Assembly: GCF_037042905.1 (NCBI RefSeq)
Contig: NC_087252.1
Coordinates: forward strand, 30,443,994 to 30,507,993
Length of the DNA: 64,000 nt
Direction of reading: 5' to 3'
Source: Lytechinus pictus
Lineage: Eukaryota > Echinodermata > Echinoidea > Temnopleuroida > Toxopneustidae
Position 1 is the stretch's first letter; each line of letters starts with the position of its first letter. Position numbers and translations under genes: made by a program. Of the stretch, positions 40,301 to 47,325 are shown piece by piece. The notes under the pieces were generated by a model that made no database searches, was not told the origin of the DNA, and saw only the letters and a list, made by a program, of their open reading frames with translations.

Positions 40301-43300
40301 ATCAATATGAACTTTCCATGATAATTTACATTTTTCAATAAAGATACCAAGAAATTTTGTTGATACGATTTGTTCTAAAACATTACCATTCATATAAACA
40401 AGACCTGACAATGTGTGTAATGAGTTGCTAAAAACCATATAATGTGTCTTTTTAAAATTTAGGGATAATTTATTAGCTTGTATCCAATCACACACAGAGC
40501 ATAATTCAACATTTAGTCTTTCAAGAAGGATGTGAGGATTGCTGTGTGTAAAAAATAAGCTCGTGTCATCTGTGAAAAGAAGAAATGATAATAAAGAGGA
40601 TGAGTTTTGGAAATCATTGATGTATAAAATAAATAGCAATGGACCCAAAATGGAACCCTGAGGCACGCCACATGCAATGTGCTGTATTTCAGAATTGGAG
40701 TTATTAATGACTACAAATTGACTTCTGTTTATAAGGTAACTTCTGAACCACTCCAAGGCCTTTCCACGAATTCCATAATGAGAAAGTTTGTATAAAAGTA
40801 TTTCATGGTTGATCGTGTCAAAGGCCTTGGAGAAGTCCAGAAAAATACCAGCAACATGAGATTTGTTATCAATTGCCTTGGTAACTTTATCGATTAATAA
40901 CATTATTGCATGAACGGTTGAATGCTTTTTACGAAAGCCAAATTGTGAGTTAATAAAAACATTACAATTCGTAAGAAATTTTATTGTACGAGAATATACT
41001 GTTTCTTCTAAAATTTTGGAGAAAGTAGTCAGCAGGGAAATAGGGCGATAGTTACCCAATCCATCCTCTGAACCTTTTTTATGGATAGGTATAACTTTAA
41101 CAACCTTCATTTGATTAGGGACAATACCACACTGTAGAGAAAGATTGTATATGTGCGTCAAGGGCATCACGATTTCATGAATTATTTTTATGAGAAAATC
41201 ATAAGAAATACCATCAAAACCAGAACTTTTTTTCGCCGGTAGATTTTTAACTATTTCTATAATTTCGTGTTCAGAAACAGGTGAAAAGAATATGGTTCGA
41301 GGATTTCGGTTGATGATAAAGAAAAGCAACACTCTAAAATACTTTAATCCAATATCCCCCTCCCATTTTATTTGCAACACTTAACATGATGGCTGCGTTT
41401 AGTTGTGATATCTCTTCATTTAACAAGTATATTATATCCGGTAATAGACTGATTGCACATGAATCAAAATCATACTACAACAACTACTACTACTACTACT
41501 TCTTTACAGATCCCAAGACCCACCGCAGAGGGTAAACATAAAATGGATCTAGGTTAGATTAATTTTAATTGTGATTTATTTTGATATAGTCATTTAAACA
41601 TACAGTGTATTGAAAGTTGAAAGATTATTCAGTGCGCATATATTAAAATTAAAACAATTCGACTTTACAGATCCCCAGACCAATTCTCTGACCACGTCTT
41701 CTAAACACGATGTAGGCATGGAGATTTAAATTTCGCTTTTAATTCGATATAGTCTTTAAGAAATATATTGGATAAAAGGCAATTGCGTGAACATTAATTA
41801 ATATGATAAGAATACTACTTTACAGATCCGAAGACCGATTCGCCGACCACGTCTTCCAAAACCGACAAGATTTCTTCACTTCCTGACTCATCTACTGCAC
41901 ATACAACAAAGGGTGAATATAAAATGAATTTTGCCATGGAGATTATTTTAAGTTGTGCTATGAATTCAATGACCTATGAATGCAATGACCTATTCAATGA
42001 CCTATGAATTAAATTCAATTAAGAGTTCATGAGTTAATTTTATAACAATATTACTTTACAGATTATCCGGCTTCATCTCCAAAAACTGACAAGATTTCTT
42101 CAACTCCAGAATCCTCTACTGCACCTACTGAAAAGGGTAAAACTGAATTTCATATAGTAAAAGAGGTTTTAAAATAACAAATATGATATTTGAGATATGA
42201 CTCAAATAAACATGCTAAATCGTACTTGAGCAATCAAGGAAATATAAAGGATTCAAGACTTATTATTGTGCGTTGTGGGTAGCTCATTTTTTCATTCCAT
42301 TATTTCTTTAATATGAATGAAATTTTCAACTTTTTGTAGTATTCAAGAAAATATGAGTGAATATAAAATACTACCATTATTGTCATAAATTCGTCAAATC
42401 GATGGTAAAAGCGCATGATTTTCATTAACTTCTCCCCTTCGATTAATTCACTTTTGACAGGGGAAATAACCACCGAACCATCTAACGGGGACCCGCAGCC
42501 AAATATTGGTAAGTACATTCGGTGATTTTATGGATTATTGTATTAGCCTAATACTTGACTTTAATTCTGCTTTGCTGTATCAAAAATCTTCCGTTAATAA
42601 TAATAATAATAATAGCAGTATATTTGCCCAGGGTCGCCACTTCAGTTCCGAAAACTGCTATTATTAAATGTAACGTTGCAAATGTAAAGGAGCTTGGCTT
42701 TTGTGGAAGCCTGTCGCACCCAAAGGGTTGAAAATAGGAGTGTATAAGCTCAACTAATTTCCTACATTTTGATATCGTCTGAACCTGTAAAGTGATGGTT
42801 TAAAAAATGTATGTCAGTGTCGATAAATTCGACATTACAATTTATTGTTCTCACCCATATCTCTCTCGTTTGTTCCCGTGTGTTTCTTCTTGTTACCAAG
42901 GTGCAATTGTTGGAGGTGTTTCAGCAGCAGTCATCGTCATCATACTGCTGATATTGGCTGTTGCGTTAACCAAGAAAAGGTAACGAAACTTGAATAATAA
43001 AACCCGCTTATTATGATTTTATCAGATTCCCCTTTTTCTGAAAAAAAATTGGTGTCACCTCTTATGCTCTTATGGGAATATTTGTAATGAATATTAGAGA
43101 TGACGTTACCTCAACATATTATACACGTACGTACTTACAACAGTAGTTATCACTGATCACGACGTACTAAATGTATGGAAAGTTGATGCTGTGAAAATAT
43201 ATTTATTTATTTTACATGTATTACTGTCTTTAATTCCGATTCCATTTGAATTTCCAATATTAGGAAGAGTTCCAATTGCAATCTCAATTTTAATGTCACT

Positions 43301-44260
43301 TCTAAATCCTATGCACGTGTACATTCGTATGTATTATAACATGTCAGTGTTTGACCTTTTGTAAAAAAAAAAATTATCTGATCAATACCATGAACAAATG
43401 CAAATTTCCATGTATTTGTCTATTTGGACAATAAATACTACCATATGAACCTTATGAATCTTATTTAACTGAAATAGTGTTAAACGAAAGGAAGAACGAT
43501 TGAATGATTTTCCATTCAACTAGGTTAAGTTCAAGATTGCATAGGAGAACTCTTAGTTCATATAGATCGTTGAATATAATCCCATATACTGTATGTTTTA
43601 CCATCATTATAACAATTATTATACGCCTTCACAATTCCATTTTCGAAACTCAAATACTGTTGCAGGGGTCAAAGTCACTCTTTACCAAAGAAAGTTGAAT
43701 GTACATTTTTTTTATTATTGTTTAAATTGTATAAAGCCAATGGTTTTATGACTGGCTGGATAAGTTATGAAAACAAAACAACTAGCGCAGTCAATGTCAT
43801 GTTTTCATGATGCATTCTCTCTTTTTTTTATTACGACACCAGGAAATCAAATCGTGCGAAAGCTAGCGGGGCGCTTATCCTGAGCGGCGAACCAGACACG
43901 AAAGCGGAGAAAAACACTTACTACATGAGTGAGCTTGAGTCGCCTGGGATAGTAGAGGAAGTAGACCAAGCAGGCTTTAGAGAAGATGCAACAGGAAGTG
44001 GACAAATAAATGGACTCTATGTCTCACAGGAACAACCCGGAAGTGCTTCATCAGGGTCAATCCCAAACTATGCACGGGTCAAGAAAACTGAAATGGTGGA
44101 AAACGAGTTGTACGGAAAAACTGGCGAAGACAACGGGTACTCTGGACGGAAGGCATCTTACAAGGACTTTAATAACTCTTCTACCTTTCCGACTGATATG
44201 AATAACGCCCCCTACGATGGTATGGTTGATAATGAACTATACGCCCCTGCCACTCGCTGA
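15770..44260 (+). CDS. Gene B: sushi/C-type lectin transmembrane receptor
   Basis: Sixteen coding exons join in frame: 15770-15824, 18245-18454, 19767-19955, 24959-25189, 26517-26669, 30998-31273, 33138-33284, 35609-35794, 36513-36692, 38250-38357, 39237-39311, 41826-41912, 42062-42136, 42461-42508, 42901-42979 and 43843-44260. The sum is 2517 bp, exactly 838 codons plus stop. Domains by residue: signal peptide 1-19; CCP-like 20-88; CCP 89-151; CTLD1 152-279; CTLD2 280-420; CCP 421-482; CCP 483-542; Ser/Thr stalk 543-673; TM about 674-697; tail to 838. It is a type I surface receptor with two lectin domains, fitting the expanded innate-receptor repertoires of echinoderms. Ligand and partners are unknown; alternative use of the small stalk exons is plausible because all are phase 1-1. 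Confidence 0.85.
16384..17470 (+). mobile_element. LINE fragment (RT C-terminal region and 3' end)
   Basis: Frames around 16426-17064 read as the C-terminal part of a non-LTR reverse-transcriptase [34 protein letters not shown] and [15 protein letters not shown]. All catalytic motifs are upstream and missing. The element ends near 17445-17468 with AATAAAGATTGAATTGAATT, a tail type also seen at 29820-29855 and 30330-30362. It sits in gene B intron 1, same strand as the gene. Confidence 0.75.
17769..18145. mobile_element. MITE-like element with TACACTGCAAAAACT ends
   Basis: Left end TACACTGCAAAAACTCCGGT and right end ACCATAGTTTTTGCAGTGTA are inverted. Internal inverted pairs include GGTGTTG/CAACACC and ACACCAGA/TCTGGTGT. 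About 377 bases, inside gene B intron 1 just before exon 2. Confidence 0.85.
18245..18454 (+). CDS. Gene B exon 2: N-terminal CCP-like cysteine domain
   Basis: Acceptor TTGCCTTAG at 18244, donor GTAACT at 18455; 210 bp, phase 1-1. The 70 residues have seven cysteines and the C-terminal EDGEW...NC pattern typical of a CCP, with an extra N-terminal CxxC pair. It could be a divergent sushi domain or a lineage-specific variant. A second in-phase acceptor (AG at 18258-18259) would only shorten it by five residues. Confidence 0.75.
19325..19560. repeat. Decayed AAGTCCACC-family copy
   Basis: Contains GAGTGAGGGATGTCACCGAC, close to the central block GTGAGGGACATCATCGAC-type sequence of the copies at 12825 and 37161, but the ends are not recognisable. 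In gene B intron 2. Confidence 0.4.
19767..19955 (+). CDS. Gene B exon 3: CCP/sushi domain
   Basis: 189-bp phase 1-1 exon between TGAATGCAG and GTAAGC. Cysteines lie in ITCPSPP, QYTCNAN, STCLPSG and PYCS, with the conserved GSW before the last. The [12 protein letters not shown] start is a classic sushi opening. One NGT and one NNT sequon suggest N-glycosylation. Confidence 0.9.
20622..20671. repeat. Perfect 21-bp hairpin with 8-base loop
   Basis: 20622-20642 is the exact reverse complement of 20651-20671; the loop is AATTTAAC. AT-rich, in gene B intron 3. It may be the core of a decayed fold-back element. Confidence 0.85.
20970..21450 (+). repeat. Tandem degenerate repeat with GCTCGCGCTTCGCGCTCGCA units
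   Basis: The phrase CTCGC(G)CTTCG(C/A)GCTCGCAT recurs near 20985, 21095, 21225, 21340 and 21440. GGTACTCATTCTGTTCTTG follows at about 21020 and 21150, so the period is roughly 110-130 bases. The GC-rich units stand out from AT-rich surroundings. A G-rich stretch (20786-20830) precedes them. Confidence 0.7.
21561..22366. mobile_element. Fold-back element, GTGCGTCCCAC family, copy 1
   Basis: Starts GTGCGTCCCACAAAAAAACG and ends with the inverse GCGGGACGCAC. The inverted arms are long: GCGATGATTTATCATA on the left matches a near-inverse near 22320. Copies at 45709-46515 and 56269-57048, and a broken one at 52057-52673, have the same ends and about 800-base length. Non-coding; in gene B intron 3. 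Confidence 0.85.
23107..23194. repeat. (CA)n/(AT)n microsatellite
   Basis: CACA runs with CCCTCA/CCCCCA interruptions at 23107-23152 pass into TATA-type repeats to about 23194. Confidence 0.9.
23215..23330 (-). mobile_element. Possible Penelope-like element end with hammerhead-like core
   Basis: On the minus strand CTGAAGA (23303-23309) is followed by GGCC, a 7-base loop, GGCC and GAAA (23283-23286). This resembles the CUGANGA-stem II-GAAA core of the hammerhead ribozymes known from Penelope-like retroelements, with one extra A. Helices I and III are not convincingly seen, so this may be a degenerate element end. Confidence 0.4.
23353..23552. repeat. Inverted repeat flanking (AT)n
   Basis: ATGCGTGGCT and GTCAAGTATAGACATGTTTT on the left are mirrored by AAACATGTCTATACTTGA and AGCCACGCGTG on the right. 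An (AT)n run at 23430-23494 is in the middle. Confidence 0.75.
24898..24950 (+). repeat. (CT)n microsatellite forming the splice pyrimidine tract
   Basis: An almost pure CT run ends eight bases before the AG of gene B exon 4. Length changes here would alter the splice signal for CTLD1. Confidence 0.9.
24959..25189 (+). CDS. Gene B exon 4: C-type lectin domain 1, first half
   Basis: 231-bp exon, phase 1-1. It encodes the first part of a CTLD: an extra N-terminal Cys pair of the long form, the WSGARDYC helix, [11 protein letters not shown] and the hallmark FWIGGQE, ending KWRR at the GTAAAT donor. The acceptor is immediately preceded by a (CT)n microsatellite, which acts as the pyrimidine tract. 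Confidence 0.9.
25485..25740 (+). repeat. Fragment of a second MITE-like family
   Basis: Begins AAAGGGATGGTCCGGTC and contains GCTGAAAATTTCATCAAAAT followed by CGGATAACAA, related in style to the AAGTCCACC family (shared ATTTCATCAAAATCGGAT). No clear right end; followed by a G-run at 25736-25750. Confidence 0.45.
26517..26669 (+). CDS. Gene B exon 5: C-type lectin domain 1, second half
   Basis: 153-bp phase 1-1 exon completing CTLD1. Seen in order: [22 protein letters not shown] and GYICQF. The WND calcium motif is kept, but the sugar-specificity triplet is EPS in place of EPN (mannose type) or QPD (galactose type), so carbohydrate binding may be altered or lost. Its last 68 bp are duplicated at 27007-27074. 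Confidence 0.88.
26602..27720 (+). repeat. Tandem duplication copying half an exon, with inner 148-bp triplication
   Basis: 26602-27006 (end of exon 5 plus intron) is copied at 27007-27720. Within the second copy a 148-bp unit occurs three times; GGGTATAAACATCACCCCCA starts at about 27143, 27291 and 27439. The copies are nearly identical, so the event is recent. Together they show an outer duplication followed by inner expansion. Confidence 0.9.
27007..27074 (+). pseudogene. Duplicated 3' half of CTLD1 exon 5
   Basis: Sixty-eight bases match 26602-26669 with a few substitutions and keep the GTGAGT donor, the WNDESC codons and the ICQF end. The acceptor and the first 85 bp of the exon are missing; the sequence before it is intron (TTTTTTAATAAA). 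It cannot be spliced as a normal exon. Confidence 0.8.
28530..29860 (+). mobile_element. Heavily decayed LINE reverse transcriptase
   Basis: Pieces of an RT appear in different frames: [20 protein letters not shown] (about 28700-28760), [14 protein letters not shown] (about 28950-29000), [14 protein letters not shown] codons near 29130 and KYVDDLTT (about 29212-29235). Stops and frameshifts interrupt it. It ends with AATAAACGAAATAGGCCATG then GAATTGAATTGG. The YVDD motif differs from the FADD/FTDD of the two minus-strand LINEs, so it is another lineage. It lies in gene B intron 5. Confidence 0.78.
30000..30365 (+). mobile_element. LINE 3'-end fragment
   Basis: Non-coding, AT-rich sequence ending in GAATAAA/GAATTGAATTG repeats near 30330-30362, the same tail as at 17445 and 29830. 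Assigned only from that tail. Confidence 0.4.
30375..30633. mobile_element. MITE-like element with ACCGTTTTCAGTAA ends
   Basis: ACCGTTTTCAGTAACTC at the left is inverted as GAATTACTAAAAACGGT at the right, and GGGCCCGGCGAGGGCTATTT lies near the centre. Non-coding, about 259 bases, in gene B intron 5. Confidence 0.65.
30998..31273 (+). CDS. Gene B exon 6: C-type lectin domain 2, first half
   Basis: 276-bp exon. The acceptor is taken at AG 30996-30997, the only nearby one giving phase 1; the donor is GTAAGT at 31274. It encodes [31 protein letters not shown] and the CTLD core [15 protein letters not shown] and NET sequons are present. The long-form N-terminal cysteine pair is kept. The acceptor has only a modest pyrimidine tract, so the exact start is less certain than the domain. 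Confidence 0.83.
32046..32657. mobile_element. MITE-like element, AAGTCCACC family, copy 2
   Basis: TTTAAAGGTCAAGTCCACCT at the left and TGGACTTGTCCTTTAAA at the right. The interior matches copies 1 and 3, including TCACTCACTATTTCTTTTGT and GTGAGTGATGTCATCAGT. Located in gene B intron 6. Confidence 0.88.
33138..33284 (+). CDS. Gene B exon 7: C-type lectin domain 2, second half (EPN type)
   Basis: 147-bp phase 1-1 exon with [22 protein letters not shown] and FICQF. EPN plus WND is the canonical calcium site of mannose/GlcNAc-type C-type lectins, so CTLD2 is the best candidate sugar-binding domain of the receptor. The acceptor is CTGCTCCACAG and the donor GTAAAT. Confidence 0.9.
33409..34034. 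mobile_element. Fold-back element with C/G-run ends
   Basis: GCACTTGAACAGTGGATACC then ATGCGCGACCA (33437-33467) is inverted near 33978-34012 (GCGCATGGTATCCACT, GGAAGTGC). G and C homopolymer runs sit at both ends. The interior repeats GGGTGT and AAAAAGG phrases. In gene B intron 7 just after exon 7. Confidence 0.7.
34211..34356. repeat. Long (AT)n microsatellite
   Basis: About 145 bases of nearly pure AT, broken by short GT/ATGT interruptions near 34256 and 34320. Frames reading IYIYIY across it are artefacts. Confidence 0.97.
34854..34993. mobile_element. Short fold-back element
   Basis: AATATTGACTGGTC...GGGGAACATCA on the left mirrors TGATGTTCCCC...GCAGTCAATATT on the right. Absent from the related segment at 13683-13920, so it inserted after the duplication. 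Confidence 0.75.
35609..35794 (+). CDS. Gene B exon 8: CCP/sushi domain
   Basis: 186-bp phase 1-1 exon, the same length as the gene A exon at 832-1017 and sharing [18 protein letters not shown] and NGRWD. Four cysteines and the Trp fit a CCP. The similarity ties the two genes together as duplicates of one ancestral module. Confidence 0.92.
36108..36268 (-). repeat. SINE-like repeat
   Basis: GGTACCCATTCACCTCACCT then GGGTTGAGTG (36240-36270) is the inverse of the phrase at 51-80. The far end has TTGTATAGCGCATAA. In gene B intron 8, opposite strand. Confidence 0.6.
36513..36692 (+). CDS. Gene B exon 9: CCP/sushi domain
   Basis: 180-bp phase 1-1 exon with [22 protein letters not shown] and FTC. 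The TWSNPNFTC ending parallels TWSRPDFQC of gene A (1639-1815). Three NxS/T sequons suggest heavy N-glycosylation close to the stalk. Confidence 0.9.
37161..37770. mobile_element. MITE-like element, AAGTCCACC family, copy 3
   Basis: Ends TTTAAAGGACAAGTCCACCC and GGTGGACTTGACCTTTAA are inverted. Best preserved copy; interior blocks match copies 1 and 2. In gene B intron 9. Confidence 0.88.
37851..38010. mobile_element. GC-rich MITE-like palindrome, copy 1
   Basis: TCTACGGCGGCCGTACGGCG then AGTCGAAAACAG on the left is inverted on the right (CGACTCGCCGTACGGCCGCA). Second copy at 54391-54547. About 155 bases with arms of about 55 bases. Confidence 0.88.
38250..38357 (+). CDS. Gene B exon 10: Ser/Thr-rich stalk
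   Basis: 108-bp phase 1-1 exon between CCATTGCAG and GTAAGT. The peptide is rich in Thr, Ser, Ala and Pro with no cysteine ([20 protein letters not shown]). It starts the mucin-like spacer. Confidence 0.8.
38515..38625 (+). repeat. SINE-like 3' end with ATT tail
   Basis: CAAGTCCTTTGGAAGCGCAT, GCGCTATAAAAGATCTGTCT and an ATT microsatellite. The same 3' end is seen near 36108-36170 (inverted) and a shorter form near 3845-3885. Confidence 0.55.
39237..39311 (+). CDS. Gene B exon 11: Ser/Thr-rich stalk
   Basis: 75-bp phase 1-1 exon (GTTGCAG acceptor, GTAAGC donor), encoding [20 protein letters not shown]. It begins with the AT-start shared by the other small stalk exons. A LINE (39454-41385) separates it from the next stalk exon. 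Confidence 0.75.
39454..41385 (-). mobile_element. LINE with reverse transcriptase inserted between stalk exons
   Basis: Minus-strand frame 41380-40256 encodes an RT of about 374 residues: [46 protein letters not shown] and [10 protein letters not shown]. The catalytic box is FTDD (usually F/YxDD), so the two Asp are kept. The C-terminal part continues in other frames to about 39740, so frameshifts exist. The 3' end is a (GATT)n tail seen at 39452-39472. No endonuclease is present; the copy is 5'-truncated. It lies in gene B intron 11, antisense to the gene. Confidence 0.9.
41510..41531 (+). pseudogene. Broken stalk exon copy 1
   Basis: After TCTTTACAG the sequence begins like exon 12 (ATCC.AAGACC) but reaches a GTAAAC donor after 22 bases. 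Its length is not a multiple of three and the end phase is 2, so using it would shift the downstream frame. Confidence 0.65.
41671..41711 (+). pseudogene. Broken stalk exon copy 2
   Basis: After GACTTTACAG it matches exon 12 for about 36 bases (CCACGTCTTC), then diverges and reads into TAA at about 41727-41729. A GT at 41712 would give 41 bases and the wrong phase. It is a decayed duplicate. Confidence 0.7.
41826..41912 (+). CDS. Gene B exon 12: Ser/Thr-rich stalk
   Basis: 87-bp phase 1-1 exon. The peptide contains [20 protein letters not shown]. Closely related to exon 13 (shared KTDKISS and SSTA), and to the broken copies at 41510 and 41671, showing local exon duplication. Confidence 0.78.
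42062..42136 (+). CDS. Gene B exon 13: Ser/Thr-rich stalk
   Basis: 75-bp phase 1-1 exon encoding [20 protein letters not shown], a duplicate of exon 12 with a shorter start. The acceptor TTACTTTACAG is nearly identical to those of the neighbouring copies. Confidence 0.78.
42461..42508 (+). CDS. Gene B exon 14: juxtamembrane linker
   Basis: 48-bp phase 1-1 exon, peptide [15 protein letters not shown], between CTTTTGACAG and GTAAGT. Corresponds in position to the gene A linker exon at 2862-2924. Confidence 0.7.
42901..42979 (+). CDS. Gene B exon 15: transmembrane helix
   Basis: 79-bp exon, phase 1 in and 2 out, identical in length and phase to the gene A TM exon. Peptide [20 protein letters not shown] then VALTKKR, a single helix with a basic stop-transfer end. 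Small-xxx-small residues (G/A) at the start could favour helix packing. Confidence 0.87.
43843..44260 (+). CDS. Gene B exon 16: cytoplasmic tail
   Basis: Terminal exon of about 139 residues ending in TGA at 44258-44260; the split codon AG|G gives Arg. It has nine tyrosines. Two copies of an acidic NELY motif occur (MVENELYGK and MVDNELYAP), each an NxxY site similar to FNDLY in gene A, plus PNYARV, which is ITIM-like. There is no ITAM pair. The tail is a third the length of that of gene A and shares only short motifs with it. Confidence 0.87.
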
Positions 44261-44470
44261 AGAGACACAGTTTTTTAGTCAAATATACACGTAAATATGC
44301 ATTCCGGAAAGGAGAGTATCCTTAGCACGAACAAATATATGCTTTGTGCACTTCAGCTATGGCAGTAGACGCCAATATTATTGTATCTTTGACGCATTTA
44401 CACTATATCATTTTTTATTTCAAATACAAAATATTCGTGTTCTCAAGTTGCACAAAATAGAATTTTGTTA

Positions 44471-44476
44471 AATAAA
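44471..44476 (+). other. Probable gene B polyadenylation signal
   Basis: AATAAA 211 bases after the gene B stop, giving a short 3' UTR. The sequence between holds no open frame. Confidence 0.5.
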
Positions 44477-44823
44477 ATTAAGTTTTAGAGTGGAGCGATC
44501 GAGTCATTAGACCTCGTCTGTGATGTTATAGTGCAAATGAATGTGCATTTCCGAACGTCCGTTATCAAACAATATAAGAAGCTCATTTAATTATTACCCC
44601 TTTGATATTTTTAGTTGTTCAAGGGACTTGATTGCTTTCCTTACAGATGATATAACTCAGACCCGTTTTATGTATTACCCAGGTGTTGAATTCGAATTGA
44701 TTTTATCAACAAACTTCATTCACTTGACATGAACATTTTGTTTTACAATGAATGCAATGAAAAAATATATATATATATTTATATATATATATGTATGTAC
44801 AACTATTTATGTATATATCTATT
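44477..44823. other. Intergenic, no gene seen
   Basis: AT-rich sequence after gene B with an AT-rich run near 44765-44810. Confidence 0.4.
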
Positions 44824-45446
44824 TGAAGAGCTCACTTGCAAAAGGGGTTAGGTCCACACATAATTCTTTTTTTTTGTTTGAAAATAATATCTTAAAAAAA
44901 TATGAAGACGGTATATTTGTTTATACCCAGTTTCATGTTCTCATGGAAGGGTATCATGAAAATTCAGTTTCGCATAAGAATATTGCAATATGGGAAAACA
45001 AATCTTGGAGTGGACCTAACTCCTTTTGCAACCAAACTCTTCTGAAGAGTTCATTTTTTTTAACGGGTTATGTCCATTTTTCATAAATGTTATTGTTTTC
45101 TATCTCTAAACCTCTAAAATTTTAGTCGCTCTGATGATATCAAAGAAAATTTGAAATTCAAATGAAAACGTGAATGAAAGTGGCAAAGAAAAATCAATTG
45201 TTTAATCAAAAGGATTGGATTCATTTCAGTTTGCTTGCAAAAGGTGTTAGGTCCACAATAATATTTTTTTAAATATATATAGAAAAGAATTGAAGACAGG
45301 TAGATTTCTTTTATACCAATTTTTATGATCACATGATAGGTTACTACATCATGACAATTTAGTTTCTCATAAGAATGAAAAACATGTTTTTTTCGCGGAA
45401 TGGTACAAAGTGGACGTAACCCCTTTTGCAACTAAACTCTTCATAT
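44824..45446. repeat. Compound GGGGTTAGGTCCA repeat, inverted copy
   Basis: Reads as the reverse complement of parts of 11611-12404: CTTGCAAAAGGGGTTAGGTC at about 44834, CCTAACTCCTTTTGCAAC near 45014, TGCAAAAGGTGTTAGGTCCA near 45236, and CGTAACCCCTTTTGCAACTA near 45415. ATCACTTTTT-type interiors and AAAACATGTTTTTTTC also correspond. One copy is shorter by one unit. Confidence 0.75.
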
Positions 45447-45451
45447 ATACA

Positions 45452-45498
<47 letters not shown>
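45443..45498. repeat. (AT)n microsatellite
   Basis: TATA-type run directly after the compound repeat. Confidence 0.95.
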
Positions 45499-45499
<1 letters not shown>

Positions 45500-45708
45500 C
45501 TAAGGTATAGTAACTCTCCGAGGTCGAAAAAATTCTAAGTTCACGAATATCACTTCAGGTCAGTTTTCTTGAGGTCAACTCTCTAGTGCGCATTTCAATT
45601 TCTGCATATGTATAATGTGTGTGTGCGTGTATAAATATAATATAGCAGTATCGCACAAATCGGTAATACATCAATGCATTTTCCACATATTTCCAATTAA
45701 TTGAATTA

Positions 45709-46515
45709 TACAGTGCGTCCCAGAAAAAACGAAACCGAGATTTAGCGATGATTTATCATAACTTAATCACAAATACAAATACAAATACAAATGACCTACC
45801 TATGTAAAGCTTAGAATCTCCTGTTTCATCTGATATTACTTGGATTATTCCTTATTCAGGCATGAGTGAGCAAGAACAATTTGAAGAAAGGATACCAAAA
45901 CTCATTTGGCGGGGGGTATCTGAATTTTTAAATGAAAATCACATGCCTTAAAAGTTCAATATCTGCTCACAAAAAATGGTCAAGAAGTAAAAAAGTTACG
46001 CTCCCTCGAAACAATGCTTGTATTTCCATAATTTTATTAAATAAACGTGCTTTCACCGGTTTCCCACAGAAGCTATCGCATAGTAAACAAAAGACTTCAT
46101 GCATGGATGATCGTCAACAAAACGGAGTGTCTAGTGAGTTTGAACGCTAGCCTGTAAAACCTCTTCATTTTATGAAATTATTGAAATTCAAGCTTCATTT
46201 CAAATAACCAGAACTTTCTTATTTCTTGACCATTTTCTGTAATTGAGGTATCAAATTAAAGAGCAGATATTGAATTTTTTAGAAATGTGGTTTTCTTTTT
46301 GACACCCAGATACAGCCCGCCAAATGACGTTTTGGTATCCCCTCTTCAAATTGTTTTGCTCACTAATGCGTGAAGGAGAAATAATCTAAGTAATTTCAGA
46401 TGAAAGAGGAGATTCTAAGCTTTACAATGGTAGGTCATTTGTCTATTGTATTTGTGATTAAGTTATGATAAATCATCGATAAATCTCTGTTTCGTTTTTT
46501 GTGGGACGCACTGTA
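45709..46515. mobile_element. Fold-back element, GTGCGTCCCAC family, copy 2
   Basis: TACAGTGCGTCCCAGAAAAA at the left; GTGGGACGCACTGTA at the right. The arms extend inward several hundred bases, with CATGAGTGAGCAA on the left against CTCACTAATGCGTGAAG on the right. It ends in TA on both sides, suggesting a TA target duplication. Confidence 0.88.
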
Positions 46516-47325
46516 TATGTACGTATATACATCATAGACAAAGATAAATGGCGCATTTAAATTTAACATAGGGACAGTATAGCATGATGCAATATAATAT
46601 ATTGTGTTATATATAAATATTTTTTTTCTCACAAAAAGTTAAAGATATCAGTATTTATCATTTAATTGAATACATTTCTTGTGAAAAAATAACCCAATTC
46701 TTCTTAAAATTATGTACCTGATGTTTGGATGATACATGTACATGTACTAATGATATTCATAAAATATGTTTTAAAAAATGAGCTTCAACTAACATAATAT
46801 ATAATATTAAAAAATACAATTTGTTTGCAAAAATGGGAGATCCAACTAACATCGTATATAATATCAAAAAAGGCTTGTCAGTTTCTTTACTTTAATGAAG
46901 GAAAAATCAAATTCATTTGAATTCATTTGTTTTCATTTATTTATTAATGCTTACGGTGTCAATAACTGTGCTATCTCTTACATATTTTAGGCACTAAATA
47001 TAACACTGTAATATGATGATGTTCAATAAAACCTTACATTTCGTTTCTGAGCCAAGAAGAGTTGAAGAAGTTCTTGACGAATCGTCGTGAATGTGGTTTT
47101 CATTCCGAAAGTCTTAAATGCTTGCTCCGAATTGAGATTTTTCTTTTCTTTTCAACTCTAAAGTTCCAGTTTGTGTAACCATAAACAATAAGATTTAGAA
47201 ATATTTGCAGATAAACAATGAAGACATTGGATAAAGACTGTCAAATGCCTTTGTTATTGTAGAATGATAGTACATGTTGTGTGACTTTACATAATGCATT
47301 GTCACAATTCACCCATGAATAATAT
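46516..47325. other. No gene seen
   Basis: AT-rich DNA. AACTAACAT.GTATATAATAT occurs twice near 46790 and 46845, a short local duplication. Confidence 0.4.
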
